Below are positions 18,225 through 31,530 of a stretch of DNA of 64,000 nucleotides, piece by piece. The notes beneath the pieces are model-generated. The model was not told the origin of the DNA, searched no databases, and worked only from the letters and a program-made list of their open reading frames with translations. The translations under genes were made by a program, and so were the position numbers. Position 1 is the stretch's first letter. Each line of letters opens with the position of its first letter. The stretch comes from Guyanagaster necrorhizus (Eukaryota > Basidiomycota > Agaricomycetes > Agaricales > Physalacriaceae), in assembly GCF_019112545.1 (NCBI RefSeq), contig NW_025064885.1, positions 1,744,419 through 1,808,418 of the forward strand. The letters run 5' to 3'.

Positions 18225-20552
18225 CTACGAGCTTTCCTTTGCCCTACGACCATATGCGGCTTCCTCTGCTGCCCAAGCTTTCAAAAAGGCTACAGCAGCA
18301 CCTTCACTTCTCTGCCAATACAAGGCACTTGTCTTCCCCTTTACAATGTCTTCCGTTATCAGAACATGACGAATGTCCTGATTATATCTTGTCAGTCAGT
18401 CAACCTGTCGTCCAACGCAAGACACCTACCGATCCCCTGTAAAGACTGTCAGCGCATGCGTTCGTATAGAAAACAGGTAAGAAGGCTTACGGAACTTCGT
18501 ACATCGGATCCAGCAACAAGTTCTCCTGAAGAACTGATCAGAGTCACACTGATTAGAAAACCAATTAACAAACCATAATACCCCTCAATCCTCTTGCTCC
18601 ACCACCTTTGTCTGCCGCCTTCCGGCATATCTCATCAATTGCGGCACTTGTAAAACGTATATCGACACCGGAATAGCCGAACAGAGCCTGGTACTGCGAC
18701 ATCAAAGATCCTTTGACCTCCGTCAATATCCTCCGCAAGTCGGGTATTGTCAGTGGTGCCAAGGTCGTGATGGATGGTAGACGGGATATGAACTCGGGTA
18801 TGAAGCTGTGAGAAAACATCAGACCACAAACCTCTAATTAAGACCATGGATTTCTACCCATATTGTACTAGATCTGGATCAAAGTGTATGAGAGGATTTT
18901 CGTATGAAATCGCGTATTTGTCACTCACCGGGTGTCTCCACCAACTCCAAAATGGTCGCATTCGCCTTTCGATTGGGGGTGAAAAAAGGAAGAGCAGGGC
19001 CGCCGTCTTCAGACGTGCTGAACCCTATTGACTGGAGAGTGTTTCAGACGGGGCAGGTGATGAAGAAAGGGAGGAACTAACAGCTTTGGATACCCGCTGT
19101 CTCACAATCTTGTCCAAATTGACGAATGCGCCGCTTAATATGAACAGCACATTCGAGGTATCAATATGGTATATATCATTCTTGGCTGCTGGAATGGCGT
19201 GAATGAAGGAACAATTGCTATGGCATGTAACACACGGGCGACAGAGGGACTCGGCGCGCCTTGTCCATTTCTAGATTGCGTCTCAGGAGGAGGGTGCGCC
19301 TCGCCGCCTTTGATTTGGACGGTGACCACGGAACCCTCCATCATACGGAGGAGTGCTTGTTGAACGCCCTCTCCGGACACGTCTCTCGAGCCCTCCATAC
19401 CTGACCCATTTCGCCGAGCAATCTTGTCAATCTCGTCTATGTACACGATACCCATGCTGATAGAATGTAACAAAGGTCAAGTCCAGGGTCGCTACTAGAG
19501 AAAATAACAAACCTTGCTCGCACTGGGTCATAATTCGCGTCTTGTAACTGAGGACGTTTTCTATGTAGGAAATAAGTTGCTGAGACAATAATGGACGTAC
19601 TAGTCTTTGTATTGCCATATCCACATCCTCGCCGACATCTATAAGGTGTTAGGAGAAGGACTTGACGGATTCAATGAGCTTACATCCGGCCTTAGAGCGA
19701 TATATGAGCAAAGTTCCAAAAAGATGAGCGCGTTCATACCTGAGTGAACGATGTTGCGTCGCTGACTGAGAATGGAACGTCGAGAACGTTGGCGAGTGTC
19801 CGGGCCAAAAGAGTTTTTCCTTATTACGCTATGAGTCTCACAAAATAAAGAAGTTTCTGTAAAGACGATACCTGATCCTGTAGGTCCTCTAAGACAACGG
19901 TGAGGAGTTGTAGTCAATGCATCGGGCGAACAGGGCATACATGACTAGCACATTGCTCTTCTCAAATAATGGGAATGGTGCGTGAGACATGAAGGATGAA
20001 GCGTTGGTTGTCGGTTTACGTATAGGGCGTACATTCGTTGGGTACACAACTGAATAACTCGATGAAGAAGTAAGATATTAAACGTAGTGGCCTCGTACCA
20101 TCATCAAACTGATCTGCCATACGTGTACCCCTTGGTTGGAAGAGTGACCTGTTGGCACGGACGCGGTTGTAATGGTTGAATATCCTATTCCCCAGTCGGT
20201 AAGAGTCGCCGGCTTTCAAAAGAGCAGACTACTGACGCTACCGAAAGAACCTTTTTGGCATTCTCCTGCCCGATGACAAATTGATTCAGGTATTCGACTA
20301 GCTACAAGCAGATCAGTCGACAATAATGCCGCAGGAGACTTTGTGCACCTGGCGGGGTGTAGCGGAACCGAAACTAGGAATCGTCTTTACAGGCTGGTCG
20401 TCATTGTGCTCTGTTGGGTGCTCATGCGCTGGCTGGGTGCGGATACCACGCATAGAGAGGCGTAGAGGGCATCGTTGTCGATGAGCGACACAGGCAATAA
20501 CCTGCGACGGCGTTCGTCCGAGCATAGCAAGTGCGAAAGTCGTTGTGTCCAC
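18225..20552 (-). CDS. MCX1: Mitochondrial ClpX-type AAA+ unfoldase
   Basis: ATP-dependent unfoldase of the mitochondrial matrix. The N-terminus ([17 protein letters not shown]...) is basic and presequence-like, without the bacterial zinc-binding domain. Then [19 protein letters not shown] and [12 protein letters not shown], Walker A GPTGSGKT reconstructed across an intron near 19850, DATSFTQ, Walker [61 protein letters not shown], and a C-terminal exon ([21 protein letters not shown]) ending at a TAG at 18225. About a dozen short introns break it. Whether a ClpP partner exists cannot be told from this window. Confidence 0.9.
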
Positions 20553-21473
20553 GTCGTGGCCCAGAGAGAGGGAGTAATCGGTAAATCCGGGCCGATTAGG
20601 GCGAGTTAAAAATCGGCTGAATCGGCATCACTCGTCAAACATTCATAGCTAGCTCACTGGTAAGACTAGTACTAACGCTTTTAAACCAGACATGATAATT
20701 ATATCTTGCTAGTAATTAAGGCCGCCTCTTTGGTTGCACTAGCGGCGTCAGTGGACGAGCCATTACGAACGTTCTCTCAGTGGTCTTACTAGTAGTGGTC
20801 ATCGAGCTGTATAAGTTTATATAGAGCTCACAATCTCCAAGTTGCTCCACCCTCGAGATTCTTTTACAGACTGTTCAGGACTTCTGCACTTGCAGAAAAG
20901 CCACCCTCTCATCTGCGTCAACCTTCGAAAGGTTTCTTTCGAACATATCGAGTCGGTCAGACGATTTGGTTCATCTCTCAGCCTGTCAGCATCCAGAGAG
21001 AAGTTTACCGCTTTGTAGATATCGTGCAGTCAACTCTGTATGGCGTTGTGGTATGGGTGGTATGGCAGATCCATATAATCCCAGTTTTCATGCTGCCTCG
21101 GTCTTTTGGAAGGCGACGGATTAATGCCTACAAGTTCATGTTCTCATTTACGGAGTCTGGGGTGACGATGCGCGCAAATTCTGGGTATCTAGTTACCTGC
21201 ATAATGTATACACGTCTATGTTTCTTGTGTTCGTGAATCTGTCCCAGCATTCCTGAGGAATACAGCTCCTAGATAATCGTCCAGGATCATTTCACGGCTC
21301 TAGCTAAGGCGCATCAAATCCTCTTGGTAGCTTATTTCTTGAGAAAAAACAATACATATAGTTGCTGTTTTTTTTGGTGAGAACACACAGGCCAACACCG
21401 TAAACAGTCAAACTACTCGAAAACCAGAAGAAATGTTATGTCCTTTTGGTACCCTAAATATGTGCCTAATCAA
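20553..21473. other. Intergenic stretch without a recognised gene
   Basis: Upstream of ClpX (minus) and downstream of the secreted-protein gene (minus). Open frames are short (70 codons or less) and unlike known proteins. CATCGAGCTGTATAAGTTTATATAGAGCTC near 20800 has TATA-like pieces, and a run of eight T lies at 21368. Confidence 0.5.
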
Positions 21474-22299
21474 TCAATCCTTGCAATATCCTGCGCTGTC
21501 GGTGATGTAGTCAATGGAACCGTCAGGCTGCGTCTGTCCACCATAGTTAATGGCGTCCTCAATGCCATGGCACTTGCTGAAAAGCGAGCATGTCAAAAGT
21601 GGGCTTCCGTTCTGTGGGGAGATCAGGATCTACTAGTACAAGTATTGCATCAGACGGACCTTTCCATTAACATCATGATAGGCTGTATTAAATAAGTCAG
21701 GGCTAGAAGAAGTATGGGAAAAAAAAAACCAAATTCACGATTAATGAAATTGCATCCGTCAACGCTGTCGCACATGTCCATGCACTCTACAGGGTTACTG
21801 TGAGAAACGGCGACGAAAAATGGGGTGTAACTGGCGTACCCCCAACAGTGTCAACCAGTCCGTAGGTCAAATAGTCGTCACCTTCGACGGCCCCGCTATA
21901 ATTGTAGAATACCAGTTTGTAGCCATCGTTGTTCGAGGGAGGGGATTGATGGTAAGGAGGCTGGGGGCAAAGGAAGCCAAGCTGCAATAAGTCCAAGAGC
22001 CAGCAGATTAGCTAGGATATATAAATGTCAGATTTCATCCACGAATGTGTGTTTGTGAAACCTACGCTGTCCTTTAACAAAGGCAGGGAGATCTGCAGGT
22101 AATCGGGATGATCGCCGTAGTACCATCCTGGCGAACATCCCGACTTCCAGGGCGGGATGGGAGCGCCATAGTTGTTGCCTTTATTCAGGCTGACACTGAG
22201 GGACGACGAAATCGCGGCCTCTGTGGCATTCAGGGTGGCAGCACCACGGACAACGAGGGCGGTCGCAACGGTTACGAGGAGAGCAGAGAAGAAGCGCAT
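21474..22299 (-). CDS. Secreted protein, fruit-body-specific type
   Basis: The N-terminus (MRFFSALLVTVATALVVRGAA) is a signal peptide. Exon 1 contains YGAPIPPWKSGCSPGWYYGDHPDYL. An intron starting GTAGGT joins it to LGFLCPQPPYHQSPPS, followed by GYKLVFYNYSGAVEGDDYLTYGLVDTV, then ECMDMCDSVDGCNFIN and, in the last exon, CHGIEDAINYGGQTQPDGSIDY...GYCKD before a TGA at 21474. The C(x3)C...GC spacing resembles an apple/PAN-like cysteine pattern. The overall layout recalls agaric fruit-body-specific secreted proteins, a resemblance from memory that I could not test. Probably extracellular; the biochemical role is unknown. Confidence 0.7.
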
Positions 22300-23957
22300 T
22301 GTACTAGATAAAGACCTTGGACGAAGCTCAAGATGCTGGGTGGAAAGGATAAATCTCTCTCCAATTTATAGAGACGCGTTCAGGTCCTGCATAATCCATA
22401 TTTTTAAGGGTATATTATTTGCCGGCATAGCCAGTGCCTAAGCGTAGATCGTGGGGATGATGTCTGCTTTCCAGCGTAGGTAAAGAGTCGTTAGTTCCTT
22501 GATGTTCACAAGTCTGGGTAGTACCTAAACCGGTGAACCCGAGCCCAAACTCGCTTGAACGCAGAGACCGCAAAGTAAACACGTCCGAGGGAAGACCGAC
22601 GCGGTGATCCAAACAGAAAAGAAGCCCCCATGGGAAGAAAGTACCAGCTCCTCTCCTCTGCGGAGGACAAAAAAAATGGCTGTGATGATCGTGCGCCTAC
22701 AAACGTGATCGAGAATCGAGGGTAAAGCGGCTGCAATCAAGTTTAGCGGTACCTACGGATCCTGCATCAAAATTTGTCAGCTTTGATGCGTCCAGGAATA
22801 TCTTCACTCTGAATGATATGACAGGTTCCATCATGATCCACTGAACAATCCAGGTTATGCAAACGGGTTAATACAACGTCCGAGGGAAGACATGATTACG
22901 CTGGGTGGACAATGTTATAGTAATTCGCTGGAAAGGTATTGAAGCGCAGAAGAAAGCAAGTCAACAAGAAGCTGGCAGAGCAGGATTTGGCCTCCAGGAC
23001 ATGCATCGACGAACCAATGCGGTGGTGATAGTTTTCACAGCACACCCACTCTTGGTTCCGTTCCTTCAATGGTCTTGTCTTTCCATGATGCAATCACCCA
23101 ACTGCCAATCAAAACATACGCAGGCACCCGTCGGGCAACCTGAATGATCCCCATGTTGGTCAAGACGGTGTTGAGTAATTTCTAGGCCCCAGAATCAGTG
23201 AGAAAACATAACCCAGGCAGCTGTCGAAGTATTTGTCCGACGTAAGTGCGATGGAAACTGAGCCGAATCACCAGGATCCTGCTCGAGCCATGTCCGGAGT
23301 GCTCTGAGAAGGTTATTTTACTTCTAAAAGAGACCGTCAATGAAGGCCAAATATTCGGGCTTCATCACGAGGAGACCGCAAACCCTAGCTTTGTGGATCA
23401 TCGATGAAGCTTCTGCACGGTCAAGCCTGTCAGGCCAGGTCAGGCCTCGGACTTTCACTGGATAAAGACGTTCCCGAAGCGCGAGGAGAATGAATATCGG
23501 TACCGTGCAACTTTTGATTTCCATTGATGGCACCGTACTGTACTTGCAACGAACCCGCAGCCCTGTCCAACGAAAGCCTCTTGATGTAAGAGCTGCAGGT
23601 AGCATTCTTCACAAGGCTTGTTATTAAGGTGCCATGCCCTTGAAATGGATTAGCAGTTGATTAGAAAAAAATAGAAAAGAAAGGCAGCAACGGTAAAACG
23701 CGACAGAGCAACCCCACCCAAAATATTGCGCGGATAAGCAAAAGAGACGATTATAGGGAGGCAGGAATTTGTCTGGAGTGAGTTTATTCGTGCTTGACGA
23801 AGGAATTTCGCTAGTCAAAACACAATAGTGTGTCCAGGTGCACACGCACCACAGCATGATGGTGATAGGCTGACAAACCCGAAAAAAGAAGATTAGCCGG
23901 GTGACACAGCCACAGTTAGTCCTCTCCATCCACGACCGTCACAACCGAGAGTCGACA
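22300..23957. other. Intergenic stretch without a confident gene
   Basis: The best open frames are 23605-23324 on the minus strand (93 codons; contains LRERLYPVKVRGLTWPDRLDRAE) and 22905-23147 on the plus strand (80 codons). Neither shows a known motif or clear splice partners. The exact 15-mer CGTCCGAGGGAAGAC occurs at 22583 and 22877. The right end is the Cactin 5' region. Confidence 0.45.
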
Positions 23958-26400
23958 ATGGGAAGACATTCCTCCGCCCACCCATCCTCTCCCACTCGAA
24001 GGTACGATGAATGTGGTAGGGAGGCAGAGCGTTCTAATCGTGACAGAAAATCCCTGGGAACAGACGGTTACAGCGAACGAGACGAGCATCATAAACGTCG
24101 TCGGAGCCCGAGTGGGGAGAGAGACCCTTCTTCTCAACGTCGTGATAGGGATAGCAGTAGAGAACGCAGAAAAAGGTAAGTGTTTCCCTTACCCTTCCCT
24201 TCCCTTCTCATATCCGACAGGCGTAAACGGGACAAGTCAGAGGAACGCAAAGCCCGGAAAGCAGAGAAGAAGCGCATAAAAGAGGAGGAGGAAGCTCGTC
24301 AAGTCGCCGAGCTCAGTGTTTATAGTGCAACCGATAACCCTTTTCACGATGTCAACCTAGGACAACAGTTTCGATGGCATAAGAAAAACGAAAGAGACAA
24401 AAAGGAGGGGTTGACCTACGCCGAGTCGCAGCGCCGTGATGCCATCCGACGCCAAGAAGCCAAGGACGAGTTGGAACGGTTGAACAAAAGAAGGGCTGAA
24501 CGTGAGGCTGACCAGCGTCTCAGGGAAGAGGAGGAACTTCGAATGCAACGTCTTCAGGAATCTGCTCAGATGTCGGAGTGGTTGTCAAAGGAAGGCGATT
24601 TCAGGCTGGAGCAGGAAAGAAAGCGTGCAACAATCCGGATTCAAGAGAAGCGCGCCAAGGCTATTGACTTTCTTGCACTGAACTTGAAGTATGTTAATCC
24701 ATCTACTGAAGAAGATGACGGTGGCGAAGAGGATGCCGGTTTGGAGATTGACTTGGATGAGCCATATAATATATTTGACGTGAGTAGTGTATGCTTTTAT
24801 TCAATGTTGCTCTTACTTTTATCCAGAATCTTACCGATGAGCAAGTGGAGGAACTGCATGACGATATCGAACGATACCTGACATTAGAGCAAGTCCCCAT
24901 TAACATTGAGTTCTGGACTGTGAGTATTTGCAACTTTTGGTCTAGAAAATATATTGATGTACACTTGAACTTAGAACATGATGGTAGTCTGTAAGGATCA
25001 GTTGGAGAGGATCAAAGTAAACGACCGAATGGGCATTGAGACTGCCGCCGCTGTAGAGGATGACATCACGACACTACTGTCTGGCAAATCATATGATGAA
25101 CTCAGCTCTCTCCAACGACAAATTCAAGATAAGTTAACGAGCGGTGAAACGGTCGACAACGATTACTGGGAAAATTTACTACGAAGGCTTCTCGTTTGGA
25201 AGGCAAAGGTAGTGCTCTTTCAGTACTTATCAGTCACTATTTCTAAATCATATCCAGGCGAAGCTGAAAAGTTTCCATGAGGTAGTCGTTCGCAACCGTC
25301 TTGAACAGCTTCGCAAGCGCCAGCGCGATGAAGCCCTGCAAGCGCAAGAAGAACTTCTTGCTGGCGTAGCGAAATCAGCTTCTTCTAAACCTTGGATTCC
25401 TAAAGATATCGAAGCAGATGTCCCGGATCCTGACATCCATGATGTCCAAGATATAGAGGAATATGACCGGGCGATGAGTCCGCCATTGATTGACATCATT
25501 AAACTATCAGCGGAAGACCGACAAATTGATATTCTAACAGAGCAGGAAGATCGCCGAGCTCTGGCAAGTCAATGTACCATCAATGATGCTGCTCAAATGT
25601 GCTCATTGTATTATGTAGTTTGCACAGCGTAGGGCTGTTGCCGCTTCGAGATTCGTTGCCAAAGCCGTCCAGCAGAGAGTCGAAACTCAGGATGAGGAAG
25701 TGCCCAGCGGAGCTGATCTCGCTTCGGAAGCGTTGTACAGGGCAGAAGCGGAGCGGGAGCTTGATGAGGAGGAAGAGCTGTTTAATCTGGAGGAGAACAT
25801 TACCAACCCGACCAGCTATAACTGGGAAGATAAGTATCGCCCACGCAAGCCTAGATATTTCAATCGGGTCCATACCGGCTACGAGTGGAACAAGTATAAT
25901 CAAACCCACTATGAGTACGTGGTATTTCGGGTAACTGTCTTATACACTGACATCCGTATTAGCACGGATAATCCTCCCCCAAAAGTCGTCCAAGGCTACA
26001 AGGTATGTATCCGTCCCGTCTTCATTGGCTTGTACCGATGTTTTACCATTAGTTTAATATCTTCTATCCTGACCTCATTGACAAATCGAAGGCACCGACG
26101 TATAAGATTGTCAAGGAGCCTGGGAACGAAGATACAGTTTTGCTGCATTTCACCGCCGGTCCACCATACGAAGACATCGCTTTCAGGATCGTCAACAGAG
26201 AATGGGAGTTCTCACACAAACGGTAAGCTAATATCAATATACAAGGTTTGTCTTGTCCTAACAGCCTCATAGTGGTTTCCGGAGTAGCTTTGACCGGGGC
26301 TGTTTATCTCTGTGGTTCAACTATAGACGCAACGTAAGGACGCAATCTTATTCTGACTCCCGTCGAGGCTTATTATGCTCAATAGTTCTACCGCAAGTAG
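23958..26400 (+). CDS. CACTIN: Cactin, spliceosome-associated protein
   Basis: Nuclear protein of the spliceosome, needed for accurate splicing in animals and fission yeast. Start ATG 23958 opens an Arg/Ser-rich N-terminus (SSQRRDRDSSRERRKR). Next come an E/K/R-rich coiled coil, NPFHDVNLGQQFRWHKK, a mid domain (LNLKYVNP, DEPYNIF, LTDEQVEELHDDIERYL) and the C-terminal cactin domain: YNWEDKYRPRKPRYFNRVHTG, EWNKYNQTHY, DNPPPKVVQGYK, FHFTAGPPYEDIAFRI-like sequence and REWEFSHKRGFRSSFDRGCL. The final RRN|FYRK is joined over an intron and ends with TAG at 26398-26400. The domain order and ending fit the family closely. Confidence 0.95.
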
Positions 26401-26660
26401 TTGTATACGGAGGGTATATAGCAATGTTTGTACAATATATCTACCATTATTTAATAGCACCGTCGCGTCGGGGTCGCCGCCCGAACCTTGCAGAAAGCTG
26501 AGGAATTTCGGCCACGTGATAGAGATCTATCACCGGTGGCTGTGATGTCAATGTAAGCTACCGTTGGTGACGCTCTCCTTATAACTCACCTGTCTTTCTC
26601 ATCTCCGTCACATTCATCTGAACGAATTTTCAATTGTACAACGATACGGCATCCTTCATC

Positions 26661-29600
26661 ATGGATAATTCTAATCTGGCGGCCAAGATGGATGTCGATG
26701 AGGCTGCCATCGACGAGGGCCTCTACTCGCGTCAACTGTAGGTGTATCTCCAATTCCTACTGTTTTTGCCATTGAACTAAGCACTATCTAGGTATGTGCT
26801 AGGCCACGAAGGTGAATTTCTTGCGTTTTGATGCAGTTCGTGCTAAACGATCTCCAGCAATGAAGAAAATGGCCGCCTCAAATGTCCTCATCGTCGGGGT
26901 CCAGGGTCTAGGTGTCGAGATAGGTCGCGTTTTCACTGATCTGACCCATTTCCTAGACTGAGTTGATTTTCAGCCAAGGATGTCGTCCTAGCTGGTGTAA
27001 AATCCGTCACTATCTATGACCCAGAGCCCGTAACCATACAGGATTTGAGCTCCCAAGTACATTCCTGTCCTTCGCCTTTTGTTCTAGGCTAACCTTTTTT
27101 CAAGTTCTTCTTGAGGGAAGAAGATATTGGCAAGTCCCGCGCAGAGGCGACAGTGCCTCGACTGGCAGAGCTGAATGCGTATGTTCCTGTGCGAAACTTG
27201 GGTGGAGAGGCGGGTCAGGCAGTCACTCCTGACCTCATCCAAGGCTTCCAAGTACGCCAATCAATTTTATGACATATTTCCAACTCTCAGGCCTGACAGG
27301 TCGTCGTCTTGTGTGGAGTCTCACTCGCCAAACAGCTCGAGATCAACGATTGGACGCACAAGAACGGCATCTCCTTCATATCCGCCGAAATACGCGGATT
27401 GTTCGGGTGCGTAACTATCTCTGTGGAATTCTTCTATCCTTACTCTACGTAGTTCTGTGTTCAACGACTTCGGAAGCAAGTTTACGTGCGTGGATCCTAC
27501 AGGTGAACAGCCTCTGAGCGGCATGATTGTGTCTGTCGATCAGGTAAGGAATCCACCGTCGCGTAAGAAAAGACAAACTTTGATTGGGCTATAGGATAAT
27601 GAGGGTCTTGTCACCTGCTTGGATGAGACTCGACATGGCCTTGAAGATGGCGACTTTGTTACGTTCACCGAAGTCCAAGGAATGACGGAACTTAACGGCT
27701 GTGAGCCCCGTAAAATTTCTGTGAAGGGACCATACACGTTCACCATTGGTGATACTTCCAATTTTGGAACATACAAGACTGGTGGTATCTTCACTCAAGT
27801 CAAGATGCCCAAGATCATCGAATTTGTACATGCTTTCATAATCTGCTCTCGTGATATCAACTCATACCATGCTGTTTAGAAATCCCTTCGGGAGTCCCTG
27901 CAGTCGCCAGAATTTTTCATGACGGACTTCGCCAAGTTTGATAGGCCAGCCACTCTCCATGCTGGATTCCAGGCTCTGTCAGAATTCCGAAGCATATACC
28001 AACGGTTCCCTCGACCCAGGAATCCTGCTGACGCTAAAGAGGTCCTTAGTCTTGCTAAGAAGCTCAATGCAGACATTGATGAGAAGATCGTAACTGAGCT
28101 ATCTTACCAAGCTACTGGCGACCTGTCTCCTTTGGTAGCAGTCATCGGTGGCTTTGTGGCCCAGGAAGTACTCAAGGCATGTTCAGCCAAGTTTCATCCC
28201 ATGGTTCAGCACCTGTACTTCGATTCTCTTGAGTCTCTGCCTTCCGCGATTCCTTCTGAAGAGGATTGCCAACCCATCGGGTCACGATATGATGGTCAAA
28301 TCGCTGTTTTCGGGAAAATCTTCCAAAACAAAATTTCCAACCATCGTCAATTCCTCGTTGGGTCTGGTGCTATTGGCTGTGAAATGCTAAAGAACTGGAG
28401 TATGATGGGTTTGGCCACTGGGGCTGAGGGTGCCATTCGAGTGACCGATCTCGATACCATTGAGAAGAGCAACCTGAATCGACAATTCTTATTCAGGCCG
28501 AAAGACATCGGCAAATTCAAGGCTGAAGTGGCTGCGGCAGCGGTCGCTGACATGAACCCTGATCTGAAGGGGAAAATCGTCACTAGTCAGGAGGCCGTAG
28601 GCCCAGCATCAGAAAGTTCGACCGCCCTTTCTGATCTCATTATGAAAAAGTGTGCTCATCGATTTGTAGATATTTATGGCGACGAATTCTTCAGCTCTAT
28701 CGATGGCGTTACCAATGCACTTGACAATGTGAAAGCTCGTCAGTTAGGTCCCTACTGTCTGACGCACGGCTGATAATATTTTCAAGGGGTGTACATGGAT
28801 CAGCGATGTGTATTCTATGAGAAGCCTTTGCTTGAATCCGGTACTCTGGGAACGAAGGGAAATACCCAAGTTGTCATTCCTCATCTGACTGAGTCCTACG
28901 CGTCGTCTCAGGACCCACCAGAGAAAGAAACACCCTCCTGTACCGTCAAGAACTTCCCGAACGCTATACAACACACAATTGAGGTGCGTGTAATCATGAG
29001 TGCAGTTTCTGAGGTATTGACGATCGCGTAGTGGAGTCGACAACAATTCGATGTCCTCTTTGTCAAGCCTGCGCAGGCTGTGAATGCTTACCTTTCCGAA
29101 CCCAACTATCTTGAAAGCACGCTCAAATACTCTGGTCAACATAAAGAGCAAATTGAACAGCTGGTCTCTTATCTTGTCACAGACAAGCCGTTGACATTTG
29201 AGGAGTGCATCGTCTGGGCAAGACTCCAGTTTGAAGAGAAATACAACAATGACATCCGGCAGTTGCTGTTTAGCTTGCCCAAAGACGCAACTACCAGTAC
29301 CGGTCAACCGTTTTGGAGTGGTCCCAAGCGTGCTCCTGATCCGCTAATTTTCAACTCTAATGACGTGAGTTTGGCTCAGCATCTTAAGAGACACCGCTGA
29401 ATTTTTTTTTTGTACAGCCGCTCCACCTTCAGTTCATCATAGCCGCGGCCAACCTTCATGCCTTCAATTATGGCTTGCGCGGAGAGACCGACGAGACTGT
29501 CTATCGCAGAGTTGCCGACTCTGTGATCGTACCAGAATTTACACCGCGTAGTGGTGTGAAGGTTCAGATCAACGACAATGATCCCGTCCCTCAGGGCGAC

Positions 29601-30520
29601 AGTGAAGGTGACGGAGGTGGGTCTGTCTACTTGCTCTTGTGCAATAAAAGTTCATCGATATTGTCTTCAGATGATAGTGATGTCTTGATAACCAAGCTTC
29701 CTGCGCCGTCCTCTCTGGCGGGATACCGATTGAATCCTGTTGATTTCGAGAAGGATGATGACACCAACCACCACATCGATTTTATCACTGCTGCGTCGAA
29801 TTTGCGTGCGACGAATTATAGTATCACCCCGGCCGATCGCCACACAACGAAACAAATTGCTGGTAAGATTATACCGGCTATTGCGACAACCACAGCTCTC
29901 GTTACGGGCCTGGTTTGTCTCGAGTTGTACAAGGTATGTGCTGCGAGTGGCGTATTTTCCCTTTCTGACTTTTAGCAGATTATCGATGGGAAGAATAAAT
30001 TAGAAAATTATAAGAATGGCTTTGTTAACCTTGCATTGCCTTTTTTCGGTTTCTCGGAACCTATTGCTGCCGCAAAGAACAAGTACGGCTCTACGGAATG
30101 GACACTTTGGGACAGGTTCGAGTTCAAGAATGACCCCACATTGCAAGAAATCGTGTCGTGGTTCAGCGAGACGCACCAGCTAGACGTCGGCATGGTCAGT
30201 CAAGGCGTAAGCATGTTGTGGAGCTCTTTCATGCTCAAGCCGAAGGTTTGTTGTCCGTTCATTACGTCCGGTTCACCTGCACTGACTTGGATTCGTACGA
30301 AATAGCAAAGCAAGGAACGGCTCGAAATGAAGTTCAGCAAGCTCGTGGAAACCATCAGCAAAAAGCCAATCCCTCATCACGTCAAACATTTGCTAGTAGA
30401 GGTGCTTGTCATGGATGAAGAAGGGGAAGATGTTGAGGTAAGTTTGCCTTACTAGCGTGACTGGGGTGGGTGTAGCTCATTCAATAACAACAGGTACCGT
30501 TCATTGTTGTTCGTATCTAG
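26661..30520 (+). CDS. UBA1: Ubiquitin-activating enzyme E1
   Basis: Activates ubiquitin with ATP and passes it to E2 enzymes. Domains in order: inactive adenylation half ([26 protein letters not shown]), first catalytic half, active adenylation half ([34 protein letters not shown]), the catalytic cysteine in [17 protein letters not shown] (codon 28939-28941), [13 protein letters not shown], and the ubiquitin-fold domain ending FIVVRI before TAG at 30518-30520. The exon carrying YVLGHEA is only 20 nt long (26792-26811). Two introns lack in-frame stops or nearly so: GPASE|NIYGDEFF (67 nt removed) and [12 protein letters not shown]. The length is about that of other fungal E1s. It lies 260 bp after Cactin on the same strand. 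Confidence 0.96.
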
Positions 30521-31530
30521 GTTTTACGTCGTAAAGAAAGAAACATGTAATAGTCTGTTGTAATACTCAAGGCTTCCGTCGAGCTACTTAGAATATAATT
30601 ATGTCGATCCAGGGATGGGGAATGACACCGTCACTCGTACTGTTCCCTTATCAAAACTTCATCAACTTTAGATGGGATGCAGCATTGGGGAGATGCATAC
30701 AGGACAATAACATCAGAAAATCAAATCACCTAAGTCAAATTCCTCCGAGTCCTGAACTATAATCCCTATAATCACTGTATAATCAGGCATTCATCAACTG
30801 ATGCTGGGAGCAATCAGCCTGATATACACAAAACCGATAACATGACTCGGAAGACAGTTACATGTGCCAGATTACTTCGATAAGCGCTAAGGACAGCAAC
30901 AGCAGAAAAGCAGAAATTGCGACAGATATTGCGTCCGTGAATGTTGATAGATCTGACTGAGCTCCATAGAATAATGGCTCCAAAGAACTCCAGCTCAACG
31001 TATCAGAATTATCAACAGGATGCTTGGGGCTAGTATATTAAGGAGGTGCAGGGCAGAAGAACCGGAATGGCATTACAAGGGGACATTACGGCGAAGTTCG
31101 AAAGTAGCTCGGCAATTTGCGAGTTTTTTTCCACTTCTCTCCGTGAGAAGTATTTGAGTAATTGTATGCCTACATCAATGCATGCCTGGAGGCATCAGCA
31201 GGCCACGTAACTGATAGACCCTACTCATGACATGAGGTCGCCATACAGCTCTAGCTATCGAAATGGATTTTCAATGCTGTATGCACCCCCCCGACGCCTC
31301 TCCTTCAAGTTCGCCCATGACTGAGAAAAATTCGGTGTGATTTGTTTGTTATCCATTCTATCAAAAAATTTGAATTTCCGATAGAGCTCGCCTGACATAG
31401 CTGTTAATACCCAGGACGTAGCATTGCTTCTACGGCCCCAGCCACATGTCTCTCTGGTAAGCGACGTCGGTTTCCTGCATAAAGACCCGTTTTCTGAATT
31501 CTCAACTAGGCTCAAAACGTAGAAAATCAT
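30521..31530. other. Intergenic stretch, nothing recognised
   Basis: 3' of UBA1. AT-rich and without long open frames, apart from a 96-codon minus-strand frame (31545-31255) with no known motif. A possible first exon of the DUF6535-like gene (ATGTCTCTCTG|GTAAGC near 31446) does not join in phase. Confidence 0.45.

Noticed and set aside
22583..22891. Exact 15-bp repeat CGTCCGAGGGAAGAC, two copies 294 bp apart
   Set aside because: A 15-mer repeat in 64 kb can occur by chance, and no wider similarity surrounds it.
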